From positions 1 through 47,609 of the forward strand of contig JAIFKM010000008.1 in the NCBI GenBank assembly GCA_020049575.1: 47,609 nucleotides of DNA. The letters are read 5' to 3'. The DNA comes from Desulfobulbaceae bacterium. Its GTDB lineage: Bacteria; Desulfobacterota; Desulfobulbia; Desulfobulbales; Desulfocapsaceae. Under the pieces are notes generated by a model. That model made no database searches. It was not told where the DNA came from and was given only the letters and a program-made list of their open reading frames with translations. A program made the translations under genes and the position numbers. This document shows positions 38,078-47,609 of the stretch, one piece after another. The stretch's first letter is position 1; each line of letters opens with the position of its first letter.

Positions 38078-38410
38078 ATGCGCCAGATTGTCATTGATGA
38101 GTTATCCCCGATGGAACGGGACAATATCGATTCCTACCTGAAACGAAATTTGAAACAGGGGCCGATGGTCGGTCTCTACTGGCTTTCACTCCCCTTCGAC
38201 AGCCTCTCTCCTACACAACAGGAACACCTGAACTGCGCCCCCTACCATATGGGCATCGAGGTCGAAAGAAACCTGGTGCGCTTTGAGTTGCTTGTCCGCA
38301 GCCAGACCAATCTGCACTGTGCCTGTATAGCCTACGCGACAGCCGCCCAGAGACAGTTAGTCTTCGAATTCATTGACAAAATGATCGAAGAAGAACACAT
38401 CCGGGCCTGA
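38078..38410 (+). CDS. Hypothetical protein
   Basis: 110 aa coherent ORF filling the gap between phoH and aconitase on the same strand. Confidence 0.65.
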   Translation: MRQIVIDELSPMERDNIDSYLKRNLKQGPMVGLYWLSLPFDSLSPTQQEHLNCAPYHMGIEVERNLVRFELLVRSQTNLHCACIAYATAAQRQLVFEFIDKMIEEEHIRA

Positions 38411-38492
38411 TCAGCTCTCCTTCCTTTCGTGTTCCGTATTATCCAAGCCGACAGCTTCACTGCTGAGCAGCGATCTTTTTTCAGGAGCCTTT

Positions 38493-40766
38493 ATGAACAC
38501 CTCGGTTGATTCAACAGCCAGTTTTATCGAAACAATATACCGGAAGATGGATTCCTCGATAGCCCTCGTCAGGAAGAGGCTGGGGAGGTCGCTGACCTAT
38601 GCCGAAAAAATCCTCTATGGCCATCTCGCCAACCCCTCTGAAGGTGATCTCACCGCCGGTGTTTCCTATATTAAGACACTGCCCGACCGGGTGGCGCTCC
38701 AGGACGCAACCGCCCAGATGGCTATCCTCCAGTTCATGCTGGCCGGAAAAAACCAGGCGGCAGTGCCGGTGACGATCCATTGCGATCACCTGATCAGGGC
38801 TCAGAAGGGTGCCCGGACGGATCTGGCGATCGCCTGCTCGGAGAACAAGGAGGTCTACGATTTTCTCGCTTCCGCATCCCAACGTTACGGCTTTGGTTGC
38901 TGGCTGCCCGGGGCCGGAATCATCCATCAGGTAGTCCTTGAACGCTATGCCTTTCCGGGGTTGATGATGCTCGGCACCGATTCGCATACCCCCAATGCCG
39001 GAGGGCTCGGCGTCTTCGCGTCTGGCGTCGGCGGGGCAGATGCCGTCGATGTGATGGTCGGCATGCCCTGGGAGGTCCTCCATCCCCGGATTGTCGGGGT
39101 GCATCTCAAAGGCCAGCTGCAGGGCTGGACCGCCCCGAAAGACATTATTCTCAGACTGCTCGCCCAGCTCACCTGCTCGGGCGGCACCAACAGGGTCTTC
39201 GAATACTTCGGTGAGGGACTCGAGAGTATTTCCGCAACAGGCAAAAGCACCATCTGCAATATGGGTGCAGAATTGGGAGCAACCACGTCTCTCTTCCCTT
39301 TCGACCAGAGCATGAAGATCTATCTTGAGGCCTGCGGGCGTCCAGAGGCTGCTGATCTGGCAGAGAAATATGCCCATCTCCTGGCAGCCGATGCCGATGT
39401 CCTGGCCGACCCGAAGAGCTATTTTGCAGAGGTTATCGAAATTGATCTCGATCTTCTCGAACCTCATATCGTCGGCCCGCACTCGCCCGACCGGGCCACG
39501 ACCGTCACGAACATGGCTGGTCATATCGAGGCCGGCGACTATCCACCTGAGGTTTCCGCCGTGCTCATTGGTTCATGCACCAATTCCTCCTATGAAGATA
39601 TGGGAAAAATCGCGGCAATGGCGGAACAGATCGCTGAAAAGGGCCTCAAACTCAGAACACCCCTCTTGATCACCCCCGGGTCGGAACAGGTCAGGGCAAC
39701 GATTGAACGCGACGGCCAGTTGAAAAAACTGGAGGCAGTTGGGGCCACGGTTCTGGCCAATGCCTGCGGCCCCTGCATCGGCCAGTGGAAACGGGAAGAC
39801 ACCGAGAAAGGAGAAAAAAACTCCATCATTACCTCATATAACAGAAACTTCCCCAAACGCAATGACGGCAGTCCCGAGACCTGCTGCTTCATCGCCAGTC
39901 CCGAAACGTGTATGGCCTACGCCATTCTTGGAACTTTCAGGGAAAATCCTTACACCGCCGAACTGCAGGCGGCCGATGGTTCATCATTCCATCTCATCCC
40001 CCCCCGCAGGGTCAAAGAGGTGCCTGAAGAAGGCTTTGTCAGAGAGGAGAGCGGCTTTCTTGCGCCTCCTCCTGTAGGTTCGAAACATCTCGAGGTCAAG
40101 GTCAGCCCTGACTCGGAAAGACTGGCCCTGCTCACACCCTTTCCGGCATGGGACGTTGAGGATTTTATAGGACTGCGTCTGCTATTGAAGGCAAAGGGCA
40201 AATGCACGACCGACCATATCTCGCCGGCAGGCCCATGGCTCAGGTTCCGCGGTCATATCGACAATATCTCCAACAATATGTTCAGTGGCGCGGTAAACGC
40301 CTTCAGCGGCGAGGCAGGCAAGGCTGTCAACGCGCTGGATGGGTCCATTCTGGCCTATCACGAAATCGCCCGGGCCTACATGTCGGCCGGAGAAAATTGG
40401 ATTGTAGTCGGAGACACTAACTATGGGGAAGGCTCATCCCGGGAGCACGCGGCCATGAGCCCGCGGCATATGGGAGGACGGGCGGTCATCACCCGCTCTT
40501 TTGCCCGCATCCATGAGACTAATCTGAAGAAACAGGGCGTTCTGCCGCTGACCTTTGCCAACACAGAAGACTACGACCGAGTGCAGGACGGTGACCGCAT
40601 CGACTTGCTGGGCATCAAAGAGCTGGAACCCGGCAGCACTGTCCGGGCTGTCTTGCATCATCAGGATGGTTCACACATAGATATACTGTTGAAGCACTCG
40701 CTTAACGCCGAGCAGATCGACTGGTTCAAAGCAGGCTCAGCCCTGAACTTCCTGCGCCAGAAGTAA
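38493..40766 (+). CDS. Aconitate hydratase (mitochondrial-type)
   Basis: 757 aa; TDSHTPNAGGLG, IGSCTNSSYEDMGK, ACGPCIGQWKR, DTNYGEGSSREHAAMSPRHMGGRAVI. Confidence 0.95.
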   Translation: MNTSVDSTASFIETIYRKMDSSIALVRKRLGRSLTYAEKILYGHLANPSEGDLTAGVSYIKTLPDRVALQDATAQMAILQFMLAGKNQAAVPVTIHCDHLIRAQKGARTDLAIACSENKEVYDFLASASQRYGFGCWLPGAGIIHQVVLERYAFPGLMMLGTDSHTPNAGGLGVFASGVGGADAVDVMVGMPWEVLHPRIVGVHLKGQLQGWTAPKDIILRLLAQLTCSGGTNRVFEYFGEGLESISATGKSTICNMGAELGATTSLFPFDQSMKIYLEACGRPEAADLAEKYAHLLAADADVLADPKSYFAEVIEIDLDLLEPHIVGPHSPDRATTVTNMAGHIEAGDYPPEVSAVLIGSCTNSSYEDMGKIAAMAEQIAEKGLKLRTPLLITPGSEQVRATIERDGQLKKLEAVGATVLANACGPCIGQWKREDTEKGEKNSIITSYNRNFPKRNDGSPETCCFIASPETCMAYAILGTFRENPYTAELQAADGSSFHLIPPRRVKEVPEEGFVREESGFLAPPPVGSKHLEVKVSPDSERLALLTPFPAWDVEDFIGLRLLLKAKGKCTTDHISPAGPWLRFRGHIDNISNNMFSGAVNAFSGEAGKAVNALDGSILAYHEIARAYMSAGENWIVVGDTNYGEGSSREHAAMSPRHMGGRAVITRSFARIHETNLKKQGVLPLTFANTEDYDRVQDGDRIDLLGIKELEPGSTVRAVLHHQDGSHIDILLKHSLNAEQIDWFKAGSALNFLRQK

Positions 40767-40777
40767 TGCAGACCCTG

Positions 40778-40810
40778 CAGCACCCCGACTCTGATTGAAC
40801 CGGGGTGCTG
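40778..40810. terminator. Terminator between convergent aconitase and MCP
   Basis: CAGCACCCCG/CGGGGTGCTG 10-bp stem. Confidence 0.7.
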
Positions 40811-40818
40811 CTCCTCGT

Positions 40819-43020
40819 TTACACCTTGAAGCTGCCAACCAGGCGGCTTAGCTCACTCGCCATATTCTGCAGATCCTGGGCGCTGGTCTTGACCTTGGCG
40901 CTGCTGCCGGAAATAGTCTCCGCGGCGGTATTCACCATGGCAATGTCCATGGCCATGTCGGTGGCCACCCGCGAACTCTGACCGACGTTCTCATTGACCT
41001 CCTGAATGCCGACTGAGGCCTGAGCGATGTTCTCGGCTATCTCCTGGGTGGACGTGGACTGCGCCTCGACATCCGCAGAGATGCTGGCGACGATATCGTT
41101 GACTCGAGAGATGACATCAGCTATCTGATCAATCTCCCGCACCGTCTCTGAAGTAGTACTCTGAATCTCCTCAATCTGCCTCTTGATATCGAGGGTGGCT
41201 GTCGCCGTTTGACGAGCCAGATCCTTGATTTCATTAGCGACAACCGCAAATCCCTTGCCGGCATCGCCCGCCCGTGCGGCCTCGATAGTCGCATTCAGGG
41301 CGAGGAGATTCGTTTGTTCCGAGATCTCGGTAATGGTCTCAGTCACCCTACCGATGGAGATGGCCGCCTGTCCAAGAATAGCCATTTTGCCGGCGGTCCC
41401 CGCGGTCTGCTCCACGGCCTTGCCGGAGATCGTCGTTGCACTCTCGACATTTCGGACGATATTGCCAAAGGTTACGGCCATCTGCTCCGCGGCATTGGAA
41501 ACCATGGAGGCGTTTGTCGATGATTGCTCCATGGCCGCTGCCACAGCATTCAGATTCGAACTCATCTCCTCGGCCGCTGTGGCCACACTACTGGCCCGAC
41601 TAGAGGTGTCATCGGATTTCTCCGCCATCTCATTGGCAATATCCATGAGGTCTTGCGAGGATTTTTCCACGGCCACTGTATTGCCGGAAACTTTGGTAAT
41701 GATACCCTGCAGTTTTTCGACAAAGACATTGAACCACCGAGCCATCTCACCGATTTCGTCACTGCTCGTGCTCTCAAGCCGCATCGTCAGATCGCCTTCA
41801 CCCTCGGCTATATCCCGCAGCCTGTTGACAGCATCCTGCACCGGACGGGCAATTCCCCTGGCCACGAAAAACCAGATACTGGAAGAAACGACAATCGACA
41901 GCAGGACGAGGCCGACCATCCAGATCAGGCCATCCCGGGCTTTCTCCTCAATGAGTTGGGCTGAGCCGAGGATCTCATCCTGGAATGTACTGGCGACAAT
42001 AACCCAGTCCCATTTCTTGAAATAGGTGAATTTGAACAATTTTATCCGGCTTTCCTCAGTGCTGCTCTCGTTCCAGGAGGTCTGCAGTTCACCCACCTCT
42101 CCCGGCCCCAGAGCAAGTGCGGCTTTAATTATTTCCTGCACATAGGCCAAGCCATTGGCATCTTTGAGGTCCAGGACAACCTTGCCGTCCTGCCCGCCTC
42201 CTTTGGAAATGACGTAGGCCCCCTTGCTGTCAAGGACCTCGACGTTACCAGTCTGACCGACCACCATCTCCATGATCGCTTTGCGCAGGGAGACTGTGCT
42301 TTCCTGGGGCACTCCGACATAGAGCATGCCGATGATCTGTTGGCCGGCATCAAGAATTGGCTTATAGGCTGTGATATACCAGGCATTCACGACAAAGGCC
42401 CGACCGACAAACGTCTCGCCTTTCATTACCGTCTGGATCACCGGATTTGCTGACCCGTCGGCGTTGGTGCTCGGGATGTAGGTGCCGATAGCCCGCTGAC
42501 CGTCCGCCAGCATGACATTCGTCGCCACCCGCAGCATGTCTCCTGCGGGATTTATCTTCTGGAAAATGGTGCAGGTAGTCTGCACCAGATCTCTGACCTC
42601 ATCAACCACCGGGACAATTGTCTCTTTCCCTTTGATCTGACCCAGCCACTCTGTCCCCACCTGCATTTTTGGCAAGGAGACAACGGTCTTTTCCTTGCTC
42701 AACTGATTGACAGCATCCCAACTGACCACTTCCGATCCAAGATTGAGACCGCCATTTTTCTGTGCTAGATCTTCGGCCACATTGAGCGATGAGGCAATCT
42801 CCTTTTCGATAAGCTCCTGCTGGGTGATTGCCAGGGTATACACCCCCTGCACGAGATGACTGAAATCGGCATTGGCGAGCTTCATGCTCTCCGTTCTTGC
42901 TGTTGCGGTGCTCTGATTGTTCTGGACAATTACGACACACAAGGCGAAAAGCAGCGGAACTGCCGTCAGGATTATCCCGAGAAACAACAAGCGTTTTTGT
43001 AACCTTAATCTTTTCAGCAT
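40819..43020 (-). CDS. Methyl-accepting chemotaxis protein with Cache-type sensor
   Basis: Signal TM, Cache-like periplasmic region, HAMP, MCP hairpin [38 protein letters not shown]. Confidence 0.95.
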   Translation of the reverse strand: MLKRLRLQKRLLFLGIILTAVPLLFALCVVIVQNNQSTATARTESMKLANADFSHLVQGVYTLAITQQELIEKEIASSLNVAEDLAQKNGGLNLGSEVVSWDAVNQLSKEKTVVSLPKMQVGTEWLGQIKGKETIVPVVDEVRDLVQTTCTIFQKINPAGDMLRVATNVMLADGQRAIGTYIPSTNADGSANPVIQTVMKGETFVGRAFVVNAWYITAYKPILDAGQQIIGMLYVGVPQESTVSLRKAIMEMVVGQTGNVEVLDSKGAYVISKGGGQDGKVVLDLKDANGLAYVQEIIKAALALGPGEVGELQTSWNESSTEESRIKLFKFTYFKKWDWVIVASTFQDEILGSAQLIEEKARDGLIWMVGLVLLSIVVSSSIWFFVARGIARPVQDAVNRLRDIAEGEGDLTMRLESTSSDEIGEMARWFNVFVEKLQGIITKVSGNTVAVEKSSQDLMDIANEMAEKSDDTSSRASSVATAAEEMSSNLNAVAAAMEQSSTNASMVSNAAEQMAVTFGNIVRNVESATTISGKAVEQTAGTAGKMAILGQAAISIGRVTETITEISEQTNLLALNATIEAARAGDAGKGFAVVANEIKDLARQTATATLDIKRQIEEIQSTTSETVREIDQIADVISRVNDIVASISADVEAQSTSTQEIAENIAQASVGIQEVNENVGQSSRVATDMAMDIAMVNTAAETISGSSAKVKTSAQDLQNMASELSRLVGSFKV

Positions 43021-43166
43021 CGAACCTTTCCTCCCAAGTGTTAAACATTGTGAAAAAACCAGTGTCGTATATGATAAGGGAAGAAGAAGCCCGAGTCAAG
43101 GAAACGCCATTAATTTCCTCTGCAATATTCAACTCTTTTATACAGATAGGAAGCTCTTTTAGCATT

Positions 43167-44471
43167 ATGCAGATCATTACGACCCACAAGAATACCGACT
43201 TTGACGGGTTGGCCTCGGTCATTGCCGGAACCCTGCTCTACCCCGATGCAGTCGGGGTGATTCCCAAGATGGTCAACCCGAACGTCGCCCAGTTCCTCTC
43301 GACCCACAAAACAGCCTTCAATATCATCCTGCCGCACGAAGTTGAACACTCCCTCGTCGACAAACTGGTCATTGTCGATACCGACAAGTGGCAGCGTCTC
43401 GACAGAATGGAGAAATTGAAAAACCGCTGGGATATTGAGATTCACCTTTGGGATCACCATCCTCATGAAGGCGATATCGATGCCGCCTGGTCCTGCCAGG
43501 ACAACGTCGGCGCAACAGTCACCCTTTTTGTCAGGGAATTGAGACGGCGCAAGATTTCTCTTTCCCCCCTGATATCGACAGTGATGCTGATCGGCCTGTA
43601 TGAGGATACCGGCCATTTGACATATCCGCTGACCAAGGCTGAGGACGCTTATGCCGCCGCCTTTCTCCTGGAAAACGGGGCGGATCTCAATGTCGCCAAC
43701 TTCTTCCTCAACCCGCCTTATGAAGAGACCCAGAAAGAGATTCTCTTTGAAATGATGAAGGTGACCGACAAACGCAAGATCAACGATCATACCATTGCCG
43801 TCAACGTCGTTAATCTCGAAGGCAAGGTGACCATGCTGGCAGGCATCGTCAACATGTACCGGAAGATCATCAACGCCGATGCCGTTTTTGCCATCTTTGT
43901 CAGTGAGGCCGAAGAACGCAGTACAGTTATTGCCCGCAGTGGTATTGATCGGATAAACGTCGGTTCAATGATGAACCTTTTAGGAGGCGGTGGTCATTCC
44001 GGTGCCGGCTCTGCGACCGTGAAATTCAGCGCATTTTCGCCCGAGGTCCTCAAGCAGAGGATTATCGATACAATTGAAAAGGATCAGAAGGAGGTGGCCA
44101 AGGTCTCCGATATCATGTCATTTCCGGTAACAACCGTGCCGCCGGAAACAACCATGCGGGAAGTACACCTGATTATGGCCGAACAAAAGATACGAGGGGT
44201 TTTGGTCGTTGAGGATGACTCCCTTCTGGGTATCGTTGTGCTCTGGGATTTCAAAAAAATCAAACAGGAGAAGCATTGGGACAGTTCTGTCAAAGCCTTC
44301 ATGGCACGGGACCTCACAACCATCGCCCCGGACGCCGCACCCGCCAAAGCAGCTCAGATCATGATTAAGGAAAACATTGGCCATCTGCCGGTCGTTCATA
44401 ACGGCAAGGTCATAGGAATTGTCACCCGTTCCGATATCCTGACGTATTATTACGACCTGCTTCCCGAATAA
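43167..44471 (+). CDS. DHH/DHHA1 phosphoesterase with tandem C-terminal CBS domains
   Basis: MQIITTHKNTDFDGLAS..., WDHHPHEGDID, GGGGHSGAGSAT, then two CBS repeats; ATG at 43167 preferred (the ORF track start lies inside the MCP). Confidence 0.88.
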   Translation: MQIITTHKNTDFDGLASVIAGTLLYPDAVGVIPKMVNPNVAQFLSTHKTAFNIILPHEVEHSLVDKLVIVDTDKWQRLDRMEKLKNRWDIEIHLWDHHPHEGDIDAAWSCQDNVGATVTLFVRELRRRKISLSPLISTVMLIGLYEDTGHLTYPLTKAEDAYAAAFLLENGADLNVANFFLNPPYEETQKEILFEMMKVTDKRKINDHTIAVNVVNLEGKVTMLAGIVNMYRKIINADAVFAIFVSEAEERSTVIARSGIDRINVGSMMNLLGGGGHSGAGSATVKFSAFSPEVLKQRIIDTIEKDQKEVAKVSDIMSFPVTTVPPETTMREVHLIMAEQKIRGVLVVEDDSLLGIVVLWDFKKIKQEKHWDSSVKAFMARDLTTIAPDAAPAKAAQIMIKENIGHLPVVHNGKVIGIVTRSDILTYYYDLLPE

Positions 44472-44496
44472 TAGCAGACCTGATGACTGAAAAAAT

Positions 44497-44530
44497 CTCC
44501 CCCGGGCAGGCAACCGTGGGAGACTTTTTT
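44497..44530 (+). terminator. Intrinsic terminator after DHH-CBS gene
   Basis: CTCCC-c-CGG...CCG-t-GGGAG followed by TTTTTT. Confidence 0.75.
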
Positions 44531-44544
44531 AGATTGCAAGGCAG

Positions 44545-46965
44545 TTACTTGAAACAGATCTTCAGAACGTCGTCGAAGGTTGCGACAAAATGCGGTGTAA
44601 TTCCTTCCCGGATATGTTTTGGCAGCAACTCAAAATCTTCCTGATTCTCCTTGGGCAGCAGAACCCTGGCGACCTTGGCCCTCGTCGCTGCAATAATCTT
44701 CTCCTTGACTCCGCCAATCGGCATGACCAGGCCGCTGAGGGTGAGTTCGCCCGTCATGGCGGTATTGGCAATCATCGGTTTATTGATAGCCAGGGAATAA
44801 AGGGAGCATGCCATGGTAATGCCGGCGGAGGGCCCATCCTTGGGCGTGGCCCCGGCAGGCACATGCAGATGAATGAAATTCTTCTTGAAAAATTCGGAGG
44901 CCTGTTCATTGCCCCGCACCAGAGACCGGACATAACTGTAGGCTATTTCAGATGACTCCACCATAACCTGACCGAGTTGGCCGGTCTGTTTGAATCCCGG
45001 TTGACCGGTTGGAACCGGGATAGACTCGATATACAGGGTTGTCCCCCCCATGCTGGTAAAGGCAAGACCAGTCACCACCCCCACGCGCGGCTTTTTGAAA
45101 GCATGATCTTCGGTGAACAATTTCTTGCCCAACAGATCTGTCAGCTGGTCTTTGTTGATGCGAACTGTCTCCGCAGGATCCTTGATGATCCTTTTGATAG
45201 TCTTGCGCATGATTTTTTTGATGCAGTTCTCCAGTCCCCGGACACCTGCCTCACGGGCATAGCCCTCGACTATTGCGGTGAGCACCCCTTTCGGAAAGGT
45301 GATCTGCGATTTTGTGAGACCGTGCAGTTTCAGCTGTTTGGGAATCAGATGACGTTTGGCGATCTCCACCTTTTCGGCCAGGATATAGCCCGGCAGACGA
45401 ATCACCTCCATCCGATCGATGAGCGGCGCCGGGATGGTCTCAAGCTGGTTCGCGGTACAGACGAACAGAACCTTGGAAAGATCAAAACGCACATCGAGGT
45501 AATGATCGAGAAAATCACGATTTTGTTCAGGATCGAGGACTTCAAGCAGGGCCGAGGCCGGATCGCCCTGGAAACTGGCTCCGATTTTGTCGATCTCATC
45601 AAGCATGATTAATGGATTGGCTGTCTTGCAGGTCTTTATGGCCTGGAGAAACTTGCCGGGCATGGCACCGATATAGGTGCGGCGATGCCCCTTTATCTCA
45701 GCCTCGTCACGCATTCCCCCCAGAGAAAATCGATAAAACTCGCGACCAAGACTGCGGGCGATCGACTGACCTATCGAGGTCTTGCCGACACCGGGAGGGC
45801 CGATGAGGAGGAGAATCGAACCCGAGATATCGCCCTTGACAATACCAACAGAAATAAGCTCGAGGATACGGTCCTTAACGTCCTCAAGGCCATAATGATC
45901 TTGATTCAGTATTTCCGCGGCCTTGTCGATGTTGTAATTGTCCTTGGTGTACACCCCCCAGGGCAACACGGTCAGCCAATCAAGATAGGCCCTGGAAACA
46001 TTGAACTCGGCCGACGACGGACCGAGCAGCCGGAGTTTCTCAAGCTCCTCCTTTATGCGCCCCTGGGCCTCATCGGAGAGGACCAGTTTCTTCATTCGTT
46101 TTTGAAATTTTTCAATCTCGCTCTCACTTTCATCCTTAGCCAGACCCAATTCTTTTTTGATCTCCTGGAGTTGCTGTTTGAGAAAGAATTCCCTCTGTTG
46201 TTTGGAGAGCTGATCTTCAATACGTTTGGAAATCTGGGCCTTCAGTTTGGTGATTTCAAGTTCTTTCTTCAACAGGACGAGGGCCGCCTCGATACGGACA
46301 CGGATGTCAGCCGTTTCCAGAATATCCTGGATTTCAGCACCTGAGGAGGTGGTCATTGAAGCCGAAAAATCAGCCAACGCACTCGGATCACTGAGATTGA
46401 TTCGTTCAATAAGCAGACTCAGTCCCTCCTTGAAGAGCGGATTGAGATTCACCAACTCCTTGATGCAATCGATGATGGCCACCGAGTAGGCCTTGATCTC
46501 TTCAGTGTTTTCGACGCGATTCTCGAACCAGTAGTGGACTTCTGCCCGAAAAACTCCCTCCGCAAAAATCATTGTGGTCACATCAAAGCGCTCAAGGGCC
46601 TGAACGAGAAGTTGTAAGGGCGCACCAGCTTTAGCGTTTGAAACTTGCAATACCCGGACCACCACACCTACAGGGAAAAAATCATCGGCACTCTGGGGTA
46701 TTCGAACCAGGGAGTCCTCGGTTGGATGCATCAGCAACAGGCCAAGGTACAGTGGCACCGTTTTGTCTTCTGTGGCCATGATGGCCTGCTGCAGAGCGGT
46801 ATCCTCGAGAATGATCGGGCCCATCATCTTGGGAAACATCGGCCTGTCATGCAGAGGGATGATCAGTAGTTGCTCCGGCAGCTTGTCTTCTGCAACAACG
46901 AGAGATTTTTCATTATTGTCGACATCATCCACATCGGGAGTGAAAACTGTTGGCTGGTCAGCCAT
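44545..46965 (-). CDS. lon: Endopeptidase La (Lon protease)
   Basis: 806 aa; [44 protein letters not shown], catalytic [12 protein letters not shown]. Confidence 0.96.
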   Translation of the reverse strand: MADQPTVFTPDVDDVDNNEKSLVVAEDKLPEQLLIIPLHDRPMFPKMMGPIILEDTALQQAIMATEDKTVPLYLGLLLMHPTEDSLVRIPQSADDFFPVGVVVRVLQVSNAKAGAPLQLLVQALERFDVTTMIFAEGVFRAEVHYWFENRVENTEEIKAYSVAIIDCIKELVNLNPLFKEGLSLLIERINLSDPSALADFSASMTTSSGAEIQDILETADIRVRIEAALVLLKKELEITKLKAQISKRIEDQLSKQQREFFLKQQLQEIKKELGLAKDESESEIEKFQKRMKKLVLSDEAQGRIKEELEKLRLLGPSSAEFNVSRAYLDWLTVLPWGVYTKDNYNIDKAAEILNQDHYGLEDVKDRILELISVGIVKGDISGSILLLIGPPGVGKTSIGQSIARSLGREFYRFSLGGMRDEAEIKGHRRTYIGAMPGKFLQAIKTCKTANPLIMLDEIDKIGASFQGDPASALLEVLDPEQNRDFLDHYLDVRFDLSKVLFVCTANQLETIPAPLIDRMEVIRLPGYILAEKVEIAKRHLIPKQLKLHGLTKSQITFPKGVLTAIVEGYAREAGVRGLENCIKKIMRKTIKRIIKDPAETVRINKDQLTDLLGKKLFTEDHAFKKPRVGVVTGLAFTSMGGTTLYIESIPVPTGQPGFKQTGQLGQVMVESSEIAYSYVRSLVRGNEQASEFFKKNFIHLHVPAGATPKDGPSAGITMACSLYSLAINKPMIANTAMTGELTLSGLVMPIGGVKEKIIAATRAKVARVLLPKENQEDFELLPKHIREGITPHFVATFDDVLKICFK

Positions 46966-47112
46966 ATGTATTCTCCTTTGTTTAATATATTGCGGCCTGC
47001 CGCGACTTTCCGAGGATTACCAATGGCTATCTGCGTCGGGAAAATCGCCAATGCTCTTCTTTGCTCATGATTGTTTTGCAACTTCTTCAATTTTAAATAT
47101 ATTTCAGCATTA

Positions 47113-47125
47113 CCCTTGTCAAGGG
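47113..47125. promoter_or_regulatory. Dyad in lon upstream region overlapping a TTGACA hexamer
   Basis: CCCTTG-T-CAAGGG; minus strand TTGACA followed 15 nt later by TATATT. Confidence 0.35.
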
Positions 47126-47421
47126 TTTGATTCGCATCCGACGTCCTTTCCCCTCCGGGGGAAACTCATACGGAGGCAGTTTTTTCCAATAAAACAGGAT
47201 TACTACAATATTGTATTAAAATTTTATTGCGACACATTGTAATACTCTCCTTGACCTTTTGTGCATGAATAGGTAGCATCGATTCTCATAAGTACTCTGC
47301 AGCAGAATACCTGTAAGGCACCACCCCCCAGATAGAAAGGTAATAATTTGTTTTCAATTCATTATTTTTCTATCCGGGCAAACCGAAAACAGCTGTTGAT
47401 TCTTTTTAAAAAGGAGGGAGT

Positions 47422-47609
47422 ATGTTTAAAAGCATGTCCACAGTATTTACGTTGTTTGTAGCTGCAAGCATGACCCTGGCGACTTGCGGTATTTCCTCGG
47501 CAGCCGATGCCAAGGCCATCAAAATCGCCACTCAGTCACCGCTTTCCGGAGACCAGTCAGTAGTTGGTGTTGATATCAAGCGAGGTGCTGAACTTGCCCT
47601 CGAACAATT
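47422..47609 (+). CDS. Branched-chain amino-acid type ABC transporter substrate-binding protein, N-terminal fragment (runs off window)
   Basis: AAGGAGGGAG RBS; MFKSMSTVFTLFVAASMTLATCGISSAADAKAIKIATQSPLSGDQSVVGVDIKRGAELALEQ. Confidence 0.82.
   Translation, partial: MFKSMSTVFTLFVAASMTLATCGISSAADAKAIKIATQSPLSGDQSVVGVDIKRGAELALEQ

Noticed and set aside
38511-39524. 337-aa minus-strand ORF
   Set aside because: Antisense shadow of the aconitase gene.
41225-42025. 266-aa plus-strand ORF
   Set aside because: Antisense shadow of the MCP gene.
47242-47421. Possible riboswitch upstream of the substrate-binding protein (GGGCAAACCG looks GEMM-like)
   Set aside because: Only a short string matches; I could not build the paired helices of a c-di-GMP-I riboswitch.
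1-47609. CRISPR array, tRNA/rRNA genes, IS elements or prophage
   Set aside because: No regularly spaced repeats, transposase/integrase-like ORFs or recognisable tRNA/rRNA sequences found by reading.

Overview
This is a protein-dense chromosomal window, probably from a Desulfobulbales-like deltaproteobacterium (taxonomy inferred from gene content only). Most of it is housekeeping: a tungstate ABC transporter, two-component and sigma54 regulators, dtd, PreP-like M16 protease, rsmB, Xaa-Pro peptidase, PhoH/PIN ATPase, aconitase, an MCP, DHH-CBS, Lon, and an Aap-type amino-acid ABC transporter. The standout is a long minus-strand gene array from about 27.1 kb down to 14.5 kb: a TusA-like protein lacking the catalytic Cys, an HdrC/HdrB-type Fe-S protein, MetF-2, a tandem-duplicated HdrA, MvhD, MetV, MetF-1, a single-domain response regulator, two ACT-domain proteins, a PAS histidine kinase and a REC-PAS histidine kinase. 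The HdrC/B gene is split in the supplied ORF track, but it is one 440-codon frame (26712->25393) interrupted only by an in-frame TGA at 25983..25981, in the motif FLNTE-[TGA]-GH. A 7-bp GC-rich hairpin follows immediately. I read this as an unannotated selenocysteine protein. The array is preceded by a good match to a sigma54 -24/-12 promoter (GG-N10-GC) and lies divergent from a PAS/sigma54 activator with two palindromes at its 5' end. Overall this looks like a sigma54-controlled, Sec-containing Hdr-MvhD-MetVF electron-transfer module with a signalling appendage. No CRISPR array, rRNA, tRNA or insertion sequence was recognised.
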